Source of the DNA: Nitrospirota bacterium
GTDB taxonomy: Bacteria > Nitrospirota > UBA9217
DNA length: 64,000 nucleotides
Assembly (NCBI GenBank): GCA_023229435.1
Contig: JALNZF010000005.1
Coordinates: forward strand, 62,001-126,000
Reading direction: 5' to 3'
Below, piece after piece: positions 1 through 8,369 of this stretch. The position numbers and the translations under genes were made by a program. Position 1 is the stretch's first letter; every line of letters begins with the position of its first letter. A model generated the notes under the pieces. That model was not told the origin of the DNA, searched no databases, and worked only from the letters and a program-made list of their open reading frames with translations.

Positions 1-1470
1 AACAAGATCAGGAAGAGCACGTCCTCGGACTTCATGGACATCGAGCGCCAGCGCGGCATCTCGGTGGCAACCTCGGTCATGGGCTTCGACTACAACGGGC
101 TCAAGATCAATCTGCTCGACACGCCGGGCCATAAGGATTTTGCCGAGGACACCTATCGCACGCTCACCGCGGTGGACAGCGTCATCCTCATCATAGACTG
201 TGTCAAAGGTGTGGAGGAACAGACCCTGCGGCTGATGGAAGTCTGCCGCATGCGCAGGACGCCGGTCATCATCTTCGTGAACAAGCTCGACCGGGAGGGC
301 AGGCACCCCTTTGAACTTCTGGACGAGCTCGAAACAAAGCTGAACATAAAGGTCCAGCCGCTCTCATGGCCCATCAGCATGGGAACCTCGTTCAAGGGAG
401 TTTACAATCTGTACAACAACAGCCTCTACCTCTTCCGGCCCGGCGGCGTCAGGATCGCGAGCGATGTACTCGAGATCCAGGGCATCGGCGACCCGGTCCT
501 TGACCAGCAGCTCGGCGACTATGCAATAAAGCTCAGGGAGGACGTCGAGTTGATCGAAGGCACGCACAATCCCTTTGACGTCAATGCCTACCTGTGCGGC
601 GACCTTGCTCCGGTCTTCTTCGGAAGCGCCATCAACAACTTCGGCGTCAAGGAGCTTCTGGACACCTTCACGGAGATCGCCCCTACGCCCGGCAGCAGGC
701 CCACGGACCAGCGCGTCGTGAACGCTGACGAAGCTGCGTTCACCGGCTTCGTGTTCAAGATCCACGCTAACCTGGACCCCCGGCATCGCGACCGCATCGC
801 CTTCATCCGGGTCTGTTCGGGCAAGTTCGAGCGGAACAAGTTGTTTCTTCATGTCCGATTGGGCAAACAGATCCGGTTCACCAGCCCGGCGAGTTTTTTG
901 GGGGCGCGCAAGAGCATCGTGGACGAGGCCTTCCCCGGCGATGTGATCGGCCTGTATGATACCGGCAATTTCAAGATCGGCGACACGCTCACGGAAGGCG
1001 AGAAGCTCATGTTCCAGGGCATCCCTACCTTCTCGCCCGAGGTGTTCAAGGAGCTCGTGAATCTTGACCCTTCGAAATCGAAACAGCTTGCAAAGGGCAT
1101 CGAGCAGCTTACCGACGAAGGCGTGGCCCAGCTCTTCACCCAGCAGCAGGGCAACCGCAGGATCGTCGGCACGGTGGGCCAGCTTCAGTTCGACGTGCTT
1201 CAGTACCGATTGGAGCACGAATACAACGCGGCCTGCAGGTTCGATCCGATGAAGATTTTCAAGGCGTGCTGGATCACCGCGAAGGACGAAAAAGAAATGG
1301 ACAAATTCTGCAGATTCAAGTCGGACCGCATTGCCACGGACAAGGACGGCAATATCGTGTTTCTCGCTGAATCGGATTGGGTCCTGCGGAATATGATCGA
1401 GGCCTACCCCGAGATCAAGTTCCACTTCACCTCTGAGTTCAAGAGGGAAGTACAGGAAATAAACAGGTAG
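1..1470 (+). CDS. prfC: Peptide chain release factor 3 (5'-truncated by window edge)
   Basis: RF3 is the translational GTPase that recycles RF1/RF2 from the ribosome after termination. The reading frame is open from base 1, so the gene starts upstream of the window; about 40-50 N-terminal residues, including the P-loop (G1), are missing. Visible are the switch I neighbourhood ending RQRGISV, G3 DTPGH (about residue 40 of the fragment) and G4 NKLD (about residue 94). The C-terminal RF3 domains run to a TAG at 1468-1470. The visible 489 residues plus the missing part match the usual 525-530. The RGISV context and the domain III/RF3_C sequence separate it from EF-G and LepA. Confidence 0.95.
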   Translation, partial: NKIRKSTSSDFMDIERQRGISVATSVMGFDYNGLKINLLDTPGHKDFAEDTYRTLTAVDSVILIIDCVKGVEEQTLRLMEVCRMRRTPVIIFVNKLDREGRHPFELLDELETKLNIKVQPLSWPISMGTSFKGVYNLYNNSLYLFRPGGVRIASDVLEIQGIGDPVLDQQLGDYAIKLREDVELIEGTHNPFDVNAYLCGDLAPVFFGSAINNFGVKELLDTFTEIAPTPGSRPTDQRVVNADEAAFTGFVFKIHANLDPRHRDRIAFIRVCSGKFERNKLFLHVRLGKQIRFTSPASFLGARKSIVDEAFPGDVIGLYDTGNFKIGDTLTEGEKLMFQGIPTFSPEVFKELVNLDPSKSKQLAKGIEQLTDEGVAQLFTQQQGNRRIVGTVGQLQFDVLQYRLEHEYNAACRFDPMKIFKACWITAKDEKEMDKFCRFKSDRIATDKDGNIVFLAESDWVLRNMIEAYPEIKFHFTSEFKREVQEINR

Positions 1471-1727
1471 GCTTGCAGCGGTGGAAATGCGGCAATCAAC
1501 GCGGAGTATGACTTCCGGTAACCATACGCTGTTACCGACCATCCTCTTTATCGGAATTAAAAACCGCCTTCCGTGCTTTAGCAGAACGAGTTACCGGCTT
1601 GCTCAACATTACGCGTTCAGCGGATATGATCCATGGTATACTATAGCAGATTCCACGAGGTCATTCACACGCTGAGGTGAAGCCGTTCGCCGGATACTAT
1701 GTTGGTGATCTGCCGGAGTAATAAAAT

Positions 1728-2459
1728 ATGAATGGGGTCCGCACTGCAGGGAGTAAACAGTATATTCTCGTCGTGGATGCCGACGTCAACGACCGCTTTT
1801 ATACGTGCATGCTGCTTCAGCGGTTCGGCTACGACGTCTTTTCCGCTCGGACCGCGGAGGAGGCGATTGAGTTCATAACCGTGTCTCCACCTACCGCAAT
1901 CCTTGCTGACGCCGATCTGAATGGCTCCACCATGTTTTCCTGGCTCTCGAAAGACCCTCGCTTTTTTGACATTCCCCTCGTCCTCCTTTCATGGTGGCCC
2001 AACCCTGCATTGGAGGCCCGCGCCAACAAAGGGGGATTCGCCGCCTATCTGAGGAAGCCAAATAATGTGGAAGAGTTCTACCAGATCGTTCAGATAGCTA
2101 TCGAGAAAGGCCCTCGACGGAACCTCAGGATCGCAACTCGTCTGATGGCAAGACTCGAAGATGGCCAGGATAAGAGCGAGGGGTTCGTCACGGTGCTTTC
2201 GGAATACGGGATGTTCTTCATGACGCTTGATCCCCGGCCGGTAAATGCGAAGATACCGCTCAGTTTCACCATGAAGGACAGCCTTATTAAGGTTGAGGCG
2301 GTTGTCCTGTATACGGTATCCTTTGACGATGGGCCGTACAAAGAGCCCGGTATGGGACTGAAGTTCGTGAAGATCAGCCGCGCGGACAGGTCCCTCATCG
2401 CGAACTTTATGCTCGAGTGGATACAGGACGGCGCCTCAAAGCAAAGTGCGCAGCCATAA
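1728..2459 (+). CDS. Response-regulator receiver fused to a PilZ-like domain
   Basis: 243 residues. The N-terminal ~125 residues form a CheY-like receiver: VDAD acidic pocket near the start, probable phospho-acceptor Asp in ILADADLNG, and a conserved Lys in LRKP. A C-terminal PilZ-like domain follows. It has an RxxxR motif (RRNLR, about residue 130), but the second c-di-GMP motif is degenerate: VLSEYG replaces D/NxSxxG, losing the acidic/Asn residue. Canonical PilZ domains bind cyclic di-GMP; binding here is doubtful. No histidine kinase lies nearby. The gene precedes a Crp/Fnr regulator by about 180 bp. A second receiver-PilZ protein lies at 35974-36687 with an intact motif. Confidence 0.8.
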   Translation: MNGVRTAGSKQYILVVDADVNDRFYTCMLLQRFGYDVFSARTAEEAIEFITVSPPTAILADADLNGSTMFSWLSKDPRFFDIPLVLLSWWPNPALEARANKGGFAAYLRKPNNVEEFYQIVQIAIEKGPRRNLRIATRLMARLEDGQDKSEGFVTVLSEYGMFFMTLDPRPVNAKIPLSFTMKDSLIKVEAVVLYTVSFDDGPYKEPGMGLKFVKISRADRSLIANFMLEWIQDGASKQSAQP

Positions 2460-2643
2460 CGTGAGCCGGGTAGAATGCTATTGAGCTGCAAGTCATGGGA
2501 GGCTCTATCCGATTTTATTTCTCTTGGAAGTATGGTAACGTAGGTTGTCCTTCGTAATAATGACTGCAAAGGAGAATGAGCGCTGAAAACCGGGATACGC
2601 CGGTGAACAACGACATCGGTGAATTGATGCGCTCGGACCCATT

Positions 2644-3327
2644 ATGCTTATAGACTATATCAGGAACATACCGCTCTTCAATCACCTTAAAGAAGCCCAG
2701 CTCAAGAAGATAGCGTCTCTCTGCAAGAACGTCCGGTACAAGAAAGGCGATGTCGTCTTTTACAAGACCGACATGAGCACTGACCTCTATATTGTGAATT
2801 CCGGGAAGCTCAAGGCAGTGCTGGCTGACGAAGACGGCGGCGAAATGGTGCTTGCTCTGTTCGAAAAGGGCGCGTTCTTTGGCGAGCTGAGCCTTTTGGA
2901 TGGCAAGGGAAGGTCGGCAACGATCGTGGCAAACACGGATTCGGAACTTGCCATACTCAGGCAGGAGGTGTTCCTGGACCTGCTGTACAACAATCCGAAA
3001 ATCTCCGTTGAGCTCATGACCACCCTGGTGAAACGGCTCAGAAATGCGGATGACATGATAGAATCTCTCGCATTTCTCGAGGTCGGCGAGCGGCTGATCC
3101 GGACGCTCTTCGACGTTGCCGCAAATGACGACGCCGGTACAACCGGCTTTCGCAACGCGGGAAAACTGACGCATAAGGAACTTGCCGCGCGCATCGGATG
3201 TTCGAGGGAAGCTGTCTCGAAGTGCCTGAAGGGGCTCTCCGGTAAAGGCATCGTAAGGGAATTAAAAGGAAGCCTGCTGATCGCCGGCAATGCTCTGGAG
3301 CAGATCAAGAAGCGTGATAGGATATAG
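2644..3327 (+). CDS. Crp/Fnr-family transcriptional regulator
   Basis: 227 residues. An N-terminal cyclic-nucleotide-binding beta-roll (about 15-125) carries the phosphate-cassette pattern FGELSLLD...RSA. A dimerisation helix and a C-terminal Crp-type winged helix-turn-helix follow, with recognition helix around GCSREAVSKCLKGL (about 183-196). The RSA pair resembles cAMP-binding members. There is no N-terminal cysteine set for a 4Fe-4S cluster, so it is not a classical oxygen-sensing FNR. Target genes cannot be inferred. It is followed by a convergent terminator region. Confidence 0.9.
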   Translation: MLIDYIRNIPLFNHLKEAQLKKIASLCKNVRYKKGDVVFYKTDMSTDLYIVNSGKLKAVLADEDGGEMVLALFEKGAFFGELSLLDGKGRSATIVANTDSELAILRQEVFLDLLYNNPKISVELMTTLVKRLRNADDMIESLAFLEVGERLIRTLFDVAANDDAGTTGFRNAGKLTHKELAARIGCSREAVSKCLKGLSGKGIVRELKGSLLIAGNALEQIKKRDRI

Positions 3328-3416
3328 AAGAACCAGCACTGCAGTTGCTGATTATCGTGCGCCCGTTTGACCCAGCTTTTCTATCCTCTCCTCCCGCCTG
3401 TTGTCTCGATACAAAT

Positions 3417-3447
3417 AAAAAAAGCTCCCCGCCCAAAGACGGGGAGC
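3417..3447 (-). terminator. Rho-independent terminator of the trpB2 transcript
   Basis: A perfect 8-bp stem (GCTCCCCG / CGGGGAGC, loop of 8) lies at 3424-3447. On the minus strand it is followed by a run of seven U (plus-strand A at 3417-3423), just after the TrpB2 stop codon at 3464. Confidence 0.85.
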
Positions 3448-3463
3448 GCAAGTAAGGTTAAAT

Positions 3464-4816
3464 TTAGATCTTGGGAAGCTTTGCGAGCGCTTCTTTGATC
3501 TTCGCCGCCGGATACTCATAGTCCTGAAGCTTGCCGTCGTGATAGTCTGCATAGGCCTGGAGGTCAAGGTACCCGTGGCCGCTCAGGTTGAAGAGGATTG
3601 TCTTTTGCTTGCCTTCCTGCTTGGCCTGGAGCGCTTCATCGATGGTTGCGCGGATCGCGTGAGCGCTCTCAGGGGCCGGGATGATCCCCTCTGTGTTGGC
3701 GAACTGCAAGGCGGCCTCGAATACCGGTATCTGGTTGTACGCCCTGGCCTCGATAAGCTTGTCGTGATAAAGCTGTGAGATGAGCGGCGAGTCGCCGTGG
3801 TAGCGCAGGCCTCCCGCATGGATTCCGGGGGGCATGAAGTCATGGCCCAGGGTGTACATCGTCATCAGGGGAGTCAGTCCGGCTACATCACCGAAGTCGT
3901 ACCTGAACTCGCCCTTGGTGAGCGTGGGGCAAGACGCGGGCTCGACCGCCATAATGCGGACATTCTTGCCCTCGATCTTGTCGTGGACGAACGGAAAGCC
4001 GATGCCTGAAAGGTTGCTTCCGCCGCCGCAACAACCGATCACGACATCGGGATAGTCGCCCGCGATCTCCATCTGTTTCTTGGCCTCAAGCCCGATCACG
4101 GTCTGGTGCAGGCACACGTGGTTCAGCACCGAGCCGAGGGCATAGTTGGTGTCATCGTGCGTGGCCGCGTCTTCCACTGCCTCGGAAATAGCGAGACCGA
4201 GACTTCCCGGATTGTTCGGATCCAGTTCAAGGGCCTTCCTTCCCGAGTTCGTGAGCTTCGATGGGCTTGCATGCACCGTTGCGCCCCACGTCTCCATCTG
4301 AATTCTTCGATAGGGTTTCTGGCCAAAGCTTACCTTTACCATGTACACCGTGACGTCAAGTCCGAAAAGCTTGCCCGCGAGCGCCATGGATGCCCCCCAC
4401 TGCCCGGCGCCCGTCTCTGTAGCGATGCGCTTGATGCCTGCTTTCTTATTATAATAAGCCTGGGGGATGGCGGTGTTCGGCTTGTGACTGCCCGCAGGGC
4501 TCACGCCCTCGTATTTATAATAGATCTTTGCCGGAGTGCCAAGCGCCTTCTCGAGCCGGTGCGCCCGAAAGAGCGGCGAGGGCCTCCAGAGTGAGTAGAT
4601 ATCGAGCACTTCTTCCGGGATGTCGATCCAGCGATCCTGGCTCACTTCCTGTAAAATCAAATCCATGGGAAATATCGGGGTGAGGTCCTGCGGACCAATG
4701 GGCTGATGCGTGCCCGGATGGAGCGGCGGTTTTGGCTTGTTCGGCATATCCGCCATGATGTTGTACCACTTGGTGGGTATTTCTTTGTCGGAAAGAACGA
4801 TCTTCGTCTGTCTCAT
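3464..4816 (-). CDS. trpB2: Tryptophan synthase beta-like protein, TrpB2 type
   Basis: 450-residue PLP enzyme. The Schiff-base lysine is in SHKPNTA (K112), with substrate-side ETGAGQWG and a phosphate-binding GCCGGGSN loop (about 262-269). The length and N-terminal extension with RPSPLFRA match the TrpB2 branch, not the ~400-residue TrpB1 that pairs with TrpA. Neither trpA nor other trp genes are adjacent, so it probably makes Trp from indole and serine (or salvages indole) without channelling. Indole salvage would fit the IorAB aromatic pathway elsewhere in the window, which is inference. It lies 129 bp downstream of a RAM-domain protein on the same strand. Confidence 0.92.
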   Translation of the reverse strand: MRQTKIVLSDKEIPTKWYNIMADMPNKPKPPLHPGTHQPIGPQDLTPIFPMDLILQEVSQDRWIDIPEEVLDIYSLWRPSPLFRAHRLEKALGTPAKIYYKYEGVSPAGSHKPNTAIPQAYYNKKAGIKRIATETGAGQWGASMALAGKLFGLDVTVYMVKVSFGQKPYRRIQMETWGATVHASPSKLTNSGRKALELDPNNPGSLGLAISEAVEDAATHDDTNYALGSVLNHVCLHQTVIGLEAKKQMEIAGDYPDVVIGCCGGGSNLSGIGFPFVHDKIEGKNVRIMAVEPASCPTLTKGEFRYDFGDVAGLTPLMTMYTLGHDFMPPGIHAGGLRYHGDSPLISQLYHDKLIEARAYNQIPVFEAALQFANTEGIIPAPESAHAIRATIDEALQAKQEGKQKTILFNLSGHGYLDLQAYADYHDGKLQDYEYPAAKIKEALAKLPKI

Positions 4817-4945
4817 ACATCCTCCTCAATCAGATAGTGTCTTGAGATAAATGCGGCAACGTTTGGCAATAGTATACTATTTTGTGGACTTTCTCAATGA
4901 TATTTTATTCAGATCCACCGGTGAGAATGACCCGCAAATACCACG

Positions 4946-5221
4946 CTACATTCCCAGGGAAAACATGCTGTCCAGATCGTGGCGGGAGTGCACGCGGAAG
5001 GCGATAAGCGTCTCTGACTTGATGATGCCGCCGACCTTGAGCATATGATCCGTCACCAACTCGGCCATCTGCTCGTTGTCGCTCGTGCGAATGACAACTG
5101 CAAGATCGTATCTGCCGGCGACCGATAAGACCTCGGATATGCCGTTCATCTCCGCAAGCGTCTCCGCTACAGCATTCACCTTGCCCCTCTCAACATTTAA
5201 CAGGACCAGAGCAGTCACCAT
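4946..5221 (-). CDS. Stand-alone Lrp/AsnC ligand-binding (RAM) domain protein
   Basis: 91 residues spanning a single alpha-beta RAM (SAM-like) sensor domain of Lrp/AsnC regulators, with the family pattern VxGxYDLxVVIRT and GGIIKSETLIAF. There is no helix-turn-helix. Such proteins form decameric rings that bind amino acids and may modulate full-length Lrp regulators. Its position upstream of trpB2 in the same direction hints at a link to tryptophan or aromatic amino acids, but no direct evidence is visible. Confidence 0.85.
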   Translation of the reverse strand: MVTALVLLNVERGKVNAVAETLAEMNGISEVLSVAGRYDLAVVIRTSDNEQMAELVTDHMLKVGGIIKSETLIAFRVHSRHDLDSMFSLGM

Positions 5222-5284
5222 GAATGGCCTCCTTCGGTGCTTTGTTTAATCTGCATTCGATTTTACTCTCCTGCTTGAAAACTG

Positions 5285-6199
5285 TCAACCTCCGACGCAG
5301 CGCGGATCAGGAGCGCTCAAGGAACCGGTATACGCGAAACCGTGCGCGGGGCAGCCGCCGTGACATCGGGTATGAAGTTCACAGGTTGTTTTGGGGCAGT
5401 CTCTTCCCGGAGCAGAACGGAAGTAGGTGAGCGCCTTGTGTGACCAGATCGACTCAAACGGATCGCTCAGGATGTTGCCGAGCAGGAATTCCTTTTTCCC
5501 GAATAACAGATTGCAGGGATAGACAGAACCATCAGGCAGAATGCCGAGTTTCGTGGTCCCGGCGGGACATCGCACCCGCGTAAGCTCCGGATAGTTCACG
5601 CTGTCGGGTATGAAGCCCGAGCAGAAGACCATGTCCGCCTGTGAAGGGTTGAACTGTTCTTCTACGAGTGATACGAATTGATGAAAAGGAACGGTCTCGT
5701 GCAAGTCTTTGCGGTCCAGTGCATCGCGATAGATCAAATAGAATTTCTTTGGCTTGAGCGCGAGGATGTCGCGGATCAAGGGTTCATCCTTTGTTGGATG
5801 GAATACTGACTTCACGACCACCTTGTTCTTCTGAATAAATCCGGCCAAACGAACCAGTGACGCTCGATCGTTGATTGAAATGCCGATGCTGACGTTGTTG
5901 CCTGCGTCCAGCAGATCTTCGAGCGCAGTGGTGTTTGAACCATTGGAACTGATATTTACGTTCAGTCCGCGCTGCACTGCCTCCTGAACAAATCCCACGA
6001 TATGAGGATGGAGCGTCGGCTCTCCTCCCATTATGTCCAGGGTCCTTATGGAGAGACCGGTGATTCTATCGAGCATCACGATGAAGTCGTCAAGGGCCAT
6101 ATCCGGCAGAAACGACAGGGAACGGTTAAAACAAAACTCACAGGACTGGTTGCACCGGAGCGTTGGGTAGAACTGTATGTAGTCGGGTGCTGTTCTCAT
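5285..6199 (-). CDS. Radical SAM/SPASM domain protein
   Basis: 305 residues from the preferred ATG at 6197-6199. The radical-SAM cluster motif CxxxCxxC is at C16, C20 and C23, followed by GGEPT (about 58-62) for SAM binding. The C-terminal third has the SPASM cysteine array (RCPAG..., PCNLL, then several clustered cysteines ending GGCPAHG), ligating auxiliary 4Fe-4S clusters. Family members mature ribosomal peptides or act on other substrates; no precursor peptide was recognised nearby, so the substrate is unknown. An in-frame extension to 6328 would translate the GC-rich repeat at 6217-6257 and overlap the next gene, so it was rejected. The chosen ATG has only a weak ribosome site. Confidence 0.85.
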   Translation of the reverse strand: MRTAPDYIQFYPTLRCNQSCEFCFNRSLSFLPDMALDDFIVMLDRITGLSIRTLDIMGGEPTLHPHIVGFVQEAVQRGLNVNISSNGSNTTALEDLLDAGNNVSIGISINDRASLVRLAGFIQKNKVVVKSVFHPTKDEPLIRDILALKPKKFYLIYRDALDRKDLHETVPFHQFVSLVEEQFNPSQADMVFCSGFIPDSVNYPELTRVRCPAGTTKLGILPDGSVYPCNLLFGKKEFLLGNILSDPFESIWSHKALTYFRSAPGRDCPKTTCELHTRCHGGCPAHGFAYTGSLSAPDPRCVGG

Positions 6200-6216
6200 G
6201 TTTTGTTTTGAAGTGA

Positions 6217-6257
6217 CCCCCTCTCCCTTTCGGGGAGAGGGTTGGGGTGAGGGGGGC
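6217..6257. repeat. CCCTCTCCC...GGGAGAGGG palindromic intergenic repeat, copy 1
   Basis: An imperfect palindrome with core CTCTCCC / GGGAGAG and flanking CCCC...GGGG, located between the radical SAM and MutY-like genes. Related copies lie at 7832-7883 and 41421-41473. Confidence 0.75.
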
Positions 6258-6269
6258 TTCTGAGCGCGG

Positions 6270-7127
6270 CTATAACGCAAAGGACCTCCCCTTCTTTTTA
6301 ATAAATCCTTCCTCCACAAGCTGCACAAGATTCTTCTTTATTCGCTCCGGGTCCATGCCGGTTTTCTTCACGATCCGCGCCTGGGTAAGCGGTGCTTCCT
6401 TCACGAGTATTTTCAGGATTCTTCCCCGCACCTGCCGGTTCGAATTTTCGAAGGGACTTTGTTTTGTATAATGCGCGCTTCTGCGATTCGGATTGACCTG
6501 CTCCCTCTTGAGCATGGCCCCGTAATCCATAAGCGCATTGTACCATTTCCTCGGATTCTCGACATCCATCGTCTGTTCAAGGAAAGGGATTATCTCGTCA
6601 TCATGGATATCCGCCCGATCATGAAAAAACGCTTGGATGTACACCCGCCGGATGTTCGTGTCCATGAACACCACCGGCTTATTAAAGGCAAAAGCAGCAA
6701 CTGCACCTGCCGTATACTTCCCGATCCCGGGGAGGGCGAGGAGCATTGCGGGATCGGATGGAAGCTTGCCTCCATGCCCATCAATGACTTTTTGAGCAAG
6801 CGCTTTCAGTGCAAGCGCTCGGCGATTATAACCCAGGCCCTGCCAGACCGTGAGCAGCTTTTTCAGCGGCGCTTTGGATAGTGCGAGAAAATCGGGAAAT
6901 AACTTGATGAACGCGGTATATTTCTCGATCACCCGCTCGACCTGCGTCTGCTGAAGCATGATCTCGGAAACAATTACGCGGTAAGGGTCCCGTGTTCTTC
7001 TCCACGGAAGATCGCGGCCGTGCGCATCATAATAGGCGTAGATATTTTTTTGGAATACGCGAACTTGAGCACGGGTGAGCCTCTTGTCACTGTTTCTTTT
7101 GATCATGGCTGTTTTATTCGGCATCAT
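6270..7127 (-). CDS. MutY-like HhH-GPD DNA glycosylase lacking the Fe-S cluster, with C-terminal winged helix
   Basis: 285 residues. The catalytic core is MutY-like: catalytic Glu in VSEIMLQQTQV (E55), helix-hairpin-helix LPGIGKYTA (132-140) and catalytic Asp in FMDTNIRRV (D156). MutY normally removes adenine opposite 8-oxoguanine. Two usual parts are missing: no cysteines where the 4Fe-4S cluster should follow the core, and no NUDIX-like 8-oxoG recognition domain. Instead the last ~65 residues look like a winged helix (ILKILVKEAPLTQARIV...). The lesion specificity is therefore uncertain. Two adjacent Met codons start the frame (7125-7127, 7122-7124), and a third at codon 8 is possible. Confidence 0.85.
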   Translation of the reverse strand: MMPNKTAMIKRNSDKRLTRAQVRVFQKNIYAYYDAHGRDLPWRRTRDPYRVIVSEIMLQQTQVERVIEKYTAFIKLFPDFLALSKAPLKKLLTVWQGLGYNRRALALKALAQKVIDGHGGKLPSDPAMLLALPGIGKYTAGAVAAFAFNKPVVFMDTNIRRVYIQAFFHDRADIHDDEIIPFLEQTMDVENPRKWYNALMDYGAMLKREQVNPNRRSAHYTKQSPFENSNRQVRGRILKILVKEAPLTQARIVKKTGMDPERIKKNLVQLVEEGFIKKKGRSFAL

Positions 7128-7159
7128 TACCGGTTATTATTTGAACATCAAGATGCTTA

Positions 7160-7804
7160 TTATTTTCTGATCAGTACGTAGAGCGCCCCAAGGCCGCCGT
7201 CGCACTGCCGCGCGGTCACGTAGGCGATGACGTTCTTGCGATAGCGGCCGGCGAGCCGCCTGATCACAGCGTCTTTTATCCGCGGCCCTTTCACGGAGCG
7301 GAGCCCGCGACCGTGGATGATCTTGACGCAGCGCAGTCCTTTCCTGAATGCGTCTTGCAGAAAATCATGGAGCTCCGCTTCAGCCTCCGGGACCGTGCAG
7401 CCATGGAGATCGAGAAAGGCCTGAACGGAAAAGCGGCCTTCGTGCAGTTTCAGGATGATGACGTCGTGATAATCGGGATTGATCCACTCGACATACTCCT
7501 GAGTGTCCGGCAGGTGCATCGGCCGCTGTCCCCCGACGATCTCGCCCAGGACGGCAAGCGCTTCATGGTCGGGGTTGGTCTTGCCGGCGCGCACTGCGAT
7601 CTTCTTCGGATGGTGAGCGCAGGCAAGAGATCGGAAGTCTTCGTTCTCAAGAACCGCATCCATGGCTTGACTGAACAGCTCCTCTTCGGTCAGGTGTTCC
7701 TTTTTCTTTTGACGGGCAGGTGCGGGCGCGGGAACAGCGGGTTTGCTCTCGATCTTTTTCTTGAGCTTCTCAAAGGGACGGATTGCAAAGATCTTGTTGC
7801 CCAT
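7160..7804 (-). CDS. Smr/MutS2-type domain protein
   Basis: 214 residues. A basic, Pro/Ala-rich N-terminal linker precedes a C-terminal Smr domain with the hallmark LDLHG (131-135) and HGRG (164-167) motifs and a C-terminal GGLGALYVLI strand. Smr domains are nucleic-acid endonucleases or binders in recombination, repair or ribosome quality control. A separate MutS2 with its own Smr tail is encoded at 13690-16083, so this is a free-standing paralogous domain. It lies downstream of rnpB on the same strand. Confidence 0.9.
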   Translation of the reverse strand: MGNKIFAIRPFEKLKKKIESKPAVPAPAPARQKKKEHLTEEELFSQAMDAVLENEDFRSLACAHHPKKIAVRAGKTNPDHEALAVLGEIVGGQRPMHLPDTQEYVEWINPDYHDVIILKLHEGRFSVQAFLDLHGCTVPEAEAELHDFLQDAFRKGLRCVKIIHGRGLRSVKGPRIKDAVIRRLAGRYRKNVIAYVTARQCDGGLGALYVLIRK

Positions 7805-7831
7805 GGGTCACACTCGCGACAATACAACAAG

Positions 7832-7883
7832 TCCCCCCTCACCTTGGTCCTCTCCCCCTGGGGGAGAGGGCTGGGGTGAGGGG
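7832..7883. repeat. CCCTCTCCC...GGGAGAGGG palindromic intergenic repeat, copy 2
   Basis: Same family as 6217-6257: CCCCTCACC and CTCTCCCCCTG face GGGGGAGAG and GGTGAGGGG. It lies between the Smr gene and the 3' end of the RNase P RNA. Confidence 0.75.
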
Positions 7884-7901
7884 TTTGTGCAATAAAAAAA
7901 A

Positions 7902-8274
7902 TCAGAGCGGGTCGTAAGCCGAGTTCTGTCCTCCCGGTTGCCCGGGAGTGGTGGTCATTTATCTGGGCCTTCGATTGCTCGAAGGCACGAGCGACCTACC
8001 CGGAAGTCTCGGACGGGCCGTCCTTACCCCCTTGCGGGGGACGCTTCCCTATGTGGTCTTGCTCCAGGCGGGGTTTTCCAAGCACCCGGCATCGCGGCCG
8101 GGTCTGGTGGGCTCTTACCCCACCGTTTCACCCTTACCCCTGTACGGGGCGGTCTTCTTTTCTGTGGCACTGTCCATGGGGTCGCCCCCTGTCCCGTTTC
8201 GGGACCGCCTTGCCCTGCGGAGCTCGGACTTTCCTCCCCCCGTTTCCGGGGAGCGATCACCTAACCCGCTCTGA
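7902..8274 (-). ncRNA. rnpB: RNase P RNA component (bacterial type A)
   Basis: The minus strand carries the conserved RNase P RNA signatures: GAGGAAAGTCCGAGCTCC near the 5' end (about 8221-8240) and ACAGAACTCGGCTTACGACC near the 3' end (about 7910-7930). The termini pair as P1 (AGAGCGGGTT / ACCCGCTCT). Length is about 373 nt. A U-rich tract (plus-strand A run 7893-7901) follows the 3' end. The RNA is the catalytic subunit that matures tRNA 5' ends. Confidence 0.95.
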
Positions 8275-8284
8275 AATCAAAGAA

Positions 8285-8369
8285 CAATTCAAAATGCAAA
8301 TTGTAAAATGCAAAAGTCAAATTGATAATCTGAGGTTTCCCTTTTGCACTTTGCATTCTGCATTTTGCA
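8285..8369. repeat. AT-rich 'TTTGCATTTTGCA' intergenic inverted repeat, copy 1
   Basis: The left arm (AAAATGCAAATTGTAAAATGC) and right arm (GCACTTTGCATTCTGCATTTTGCA) can fold back on each other. The repeat fills the space between rnpB and RNase HI. A close relative is at 9862-9950 and a looser one at 31746-31876. Confidence 0.7.

Noticed and set aside
364..1542. 392-codon minus-strand frame opposite prfC
   Set aside because: Antisense shadow; prfC motifs are clear on the plus strand.
1481..1675. 64-codon plus-strand frame after prfC
   Set aside because: No ribosome site, no recognisable sequence pattern, and atypical codon use.
5285..6328. Longer radical SAM protein starting at 6328
   Set aside because: The extra 43 residues translate a dispersed repeat (Pro/Ser-rich) and overlap the MutY-like gene; the ATG at 6199 fits the fold.
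6217..7883. Repeated palindromes considered as CRISPR repeats
   Set aside because: Copies are single, widely separated and differ in sequence; there are no regularly spaced spacers and no cas genes.
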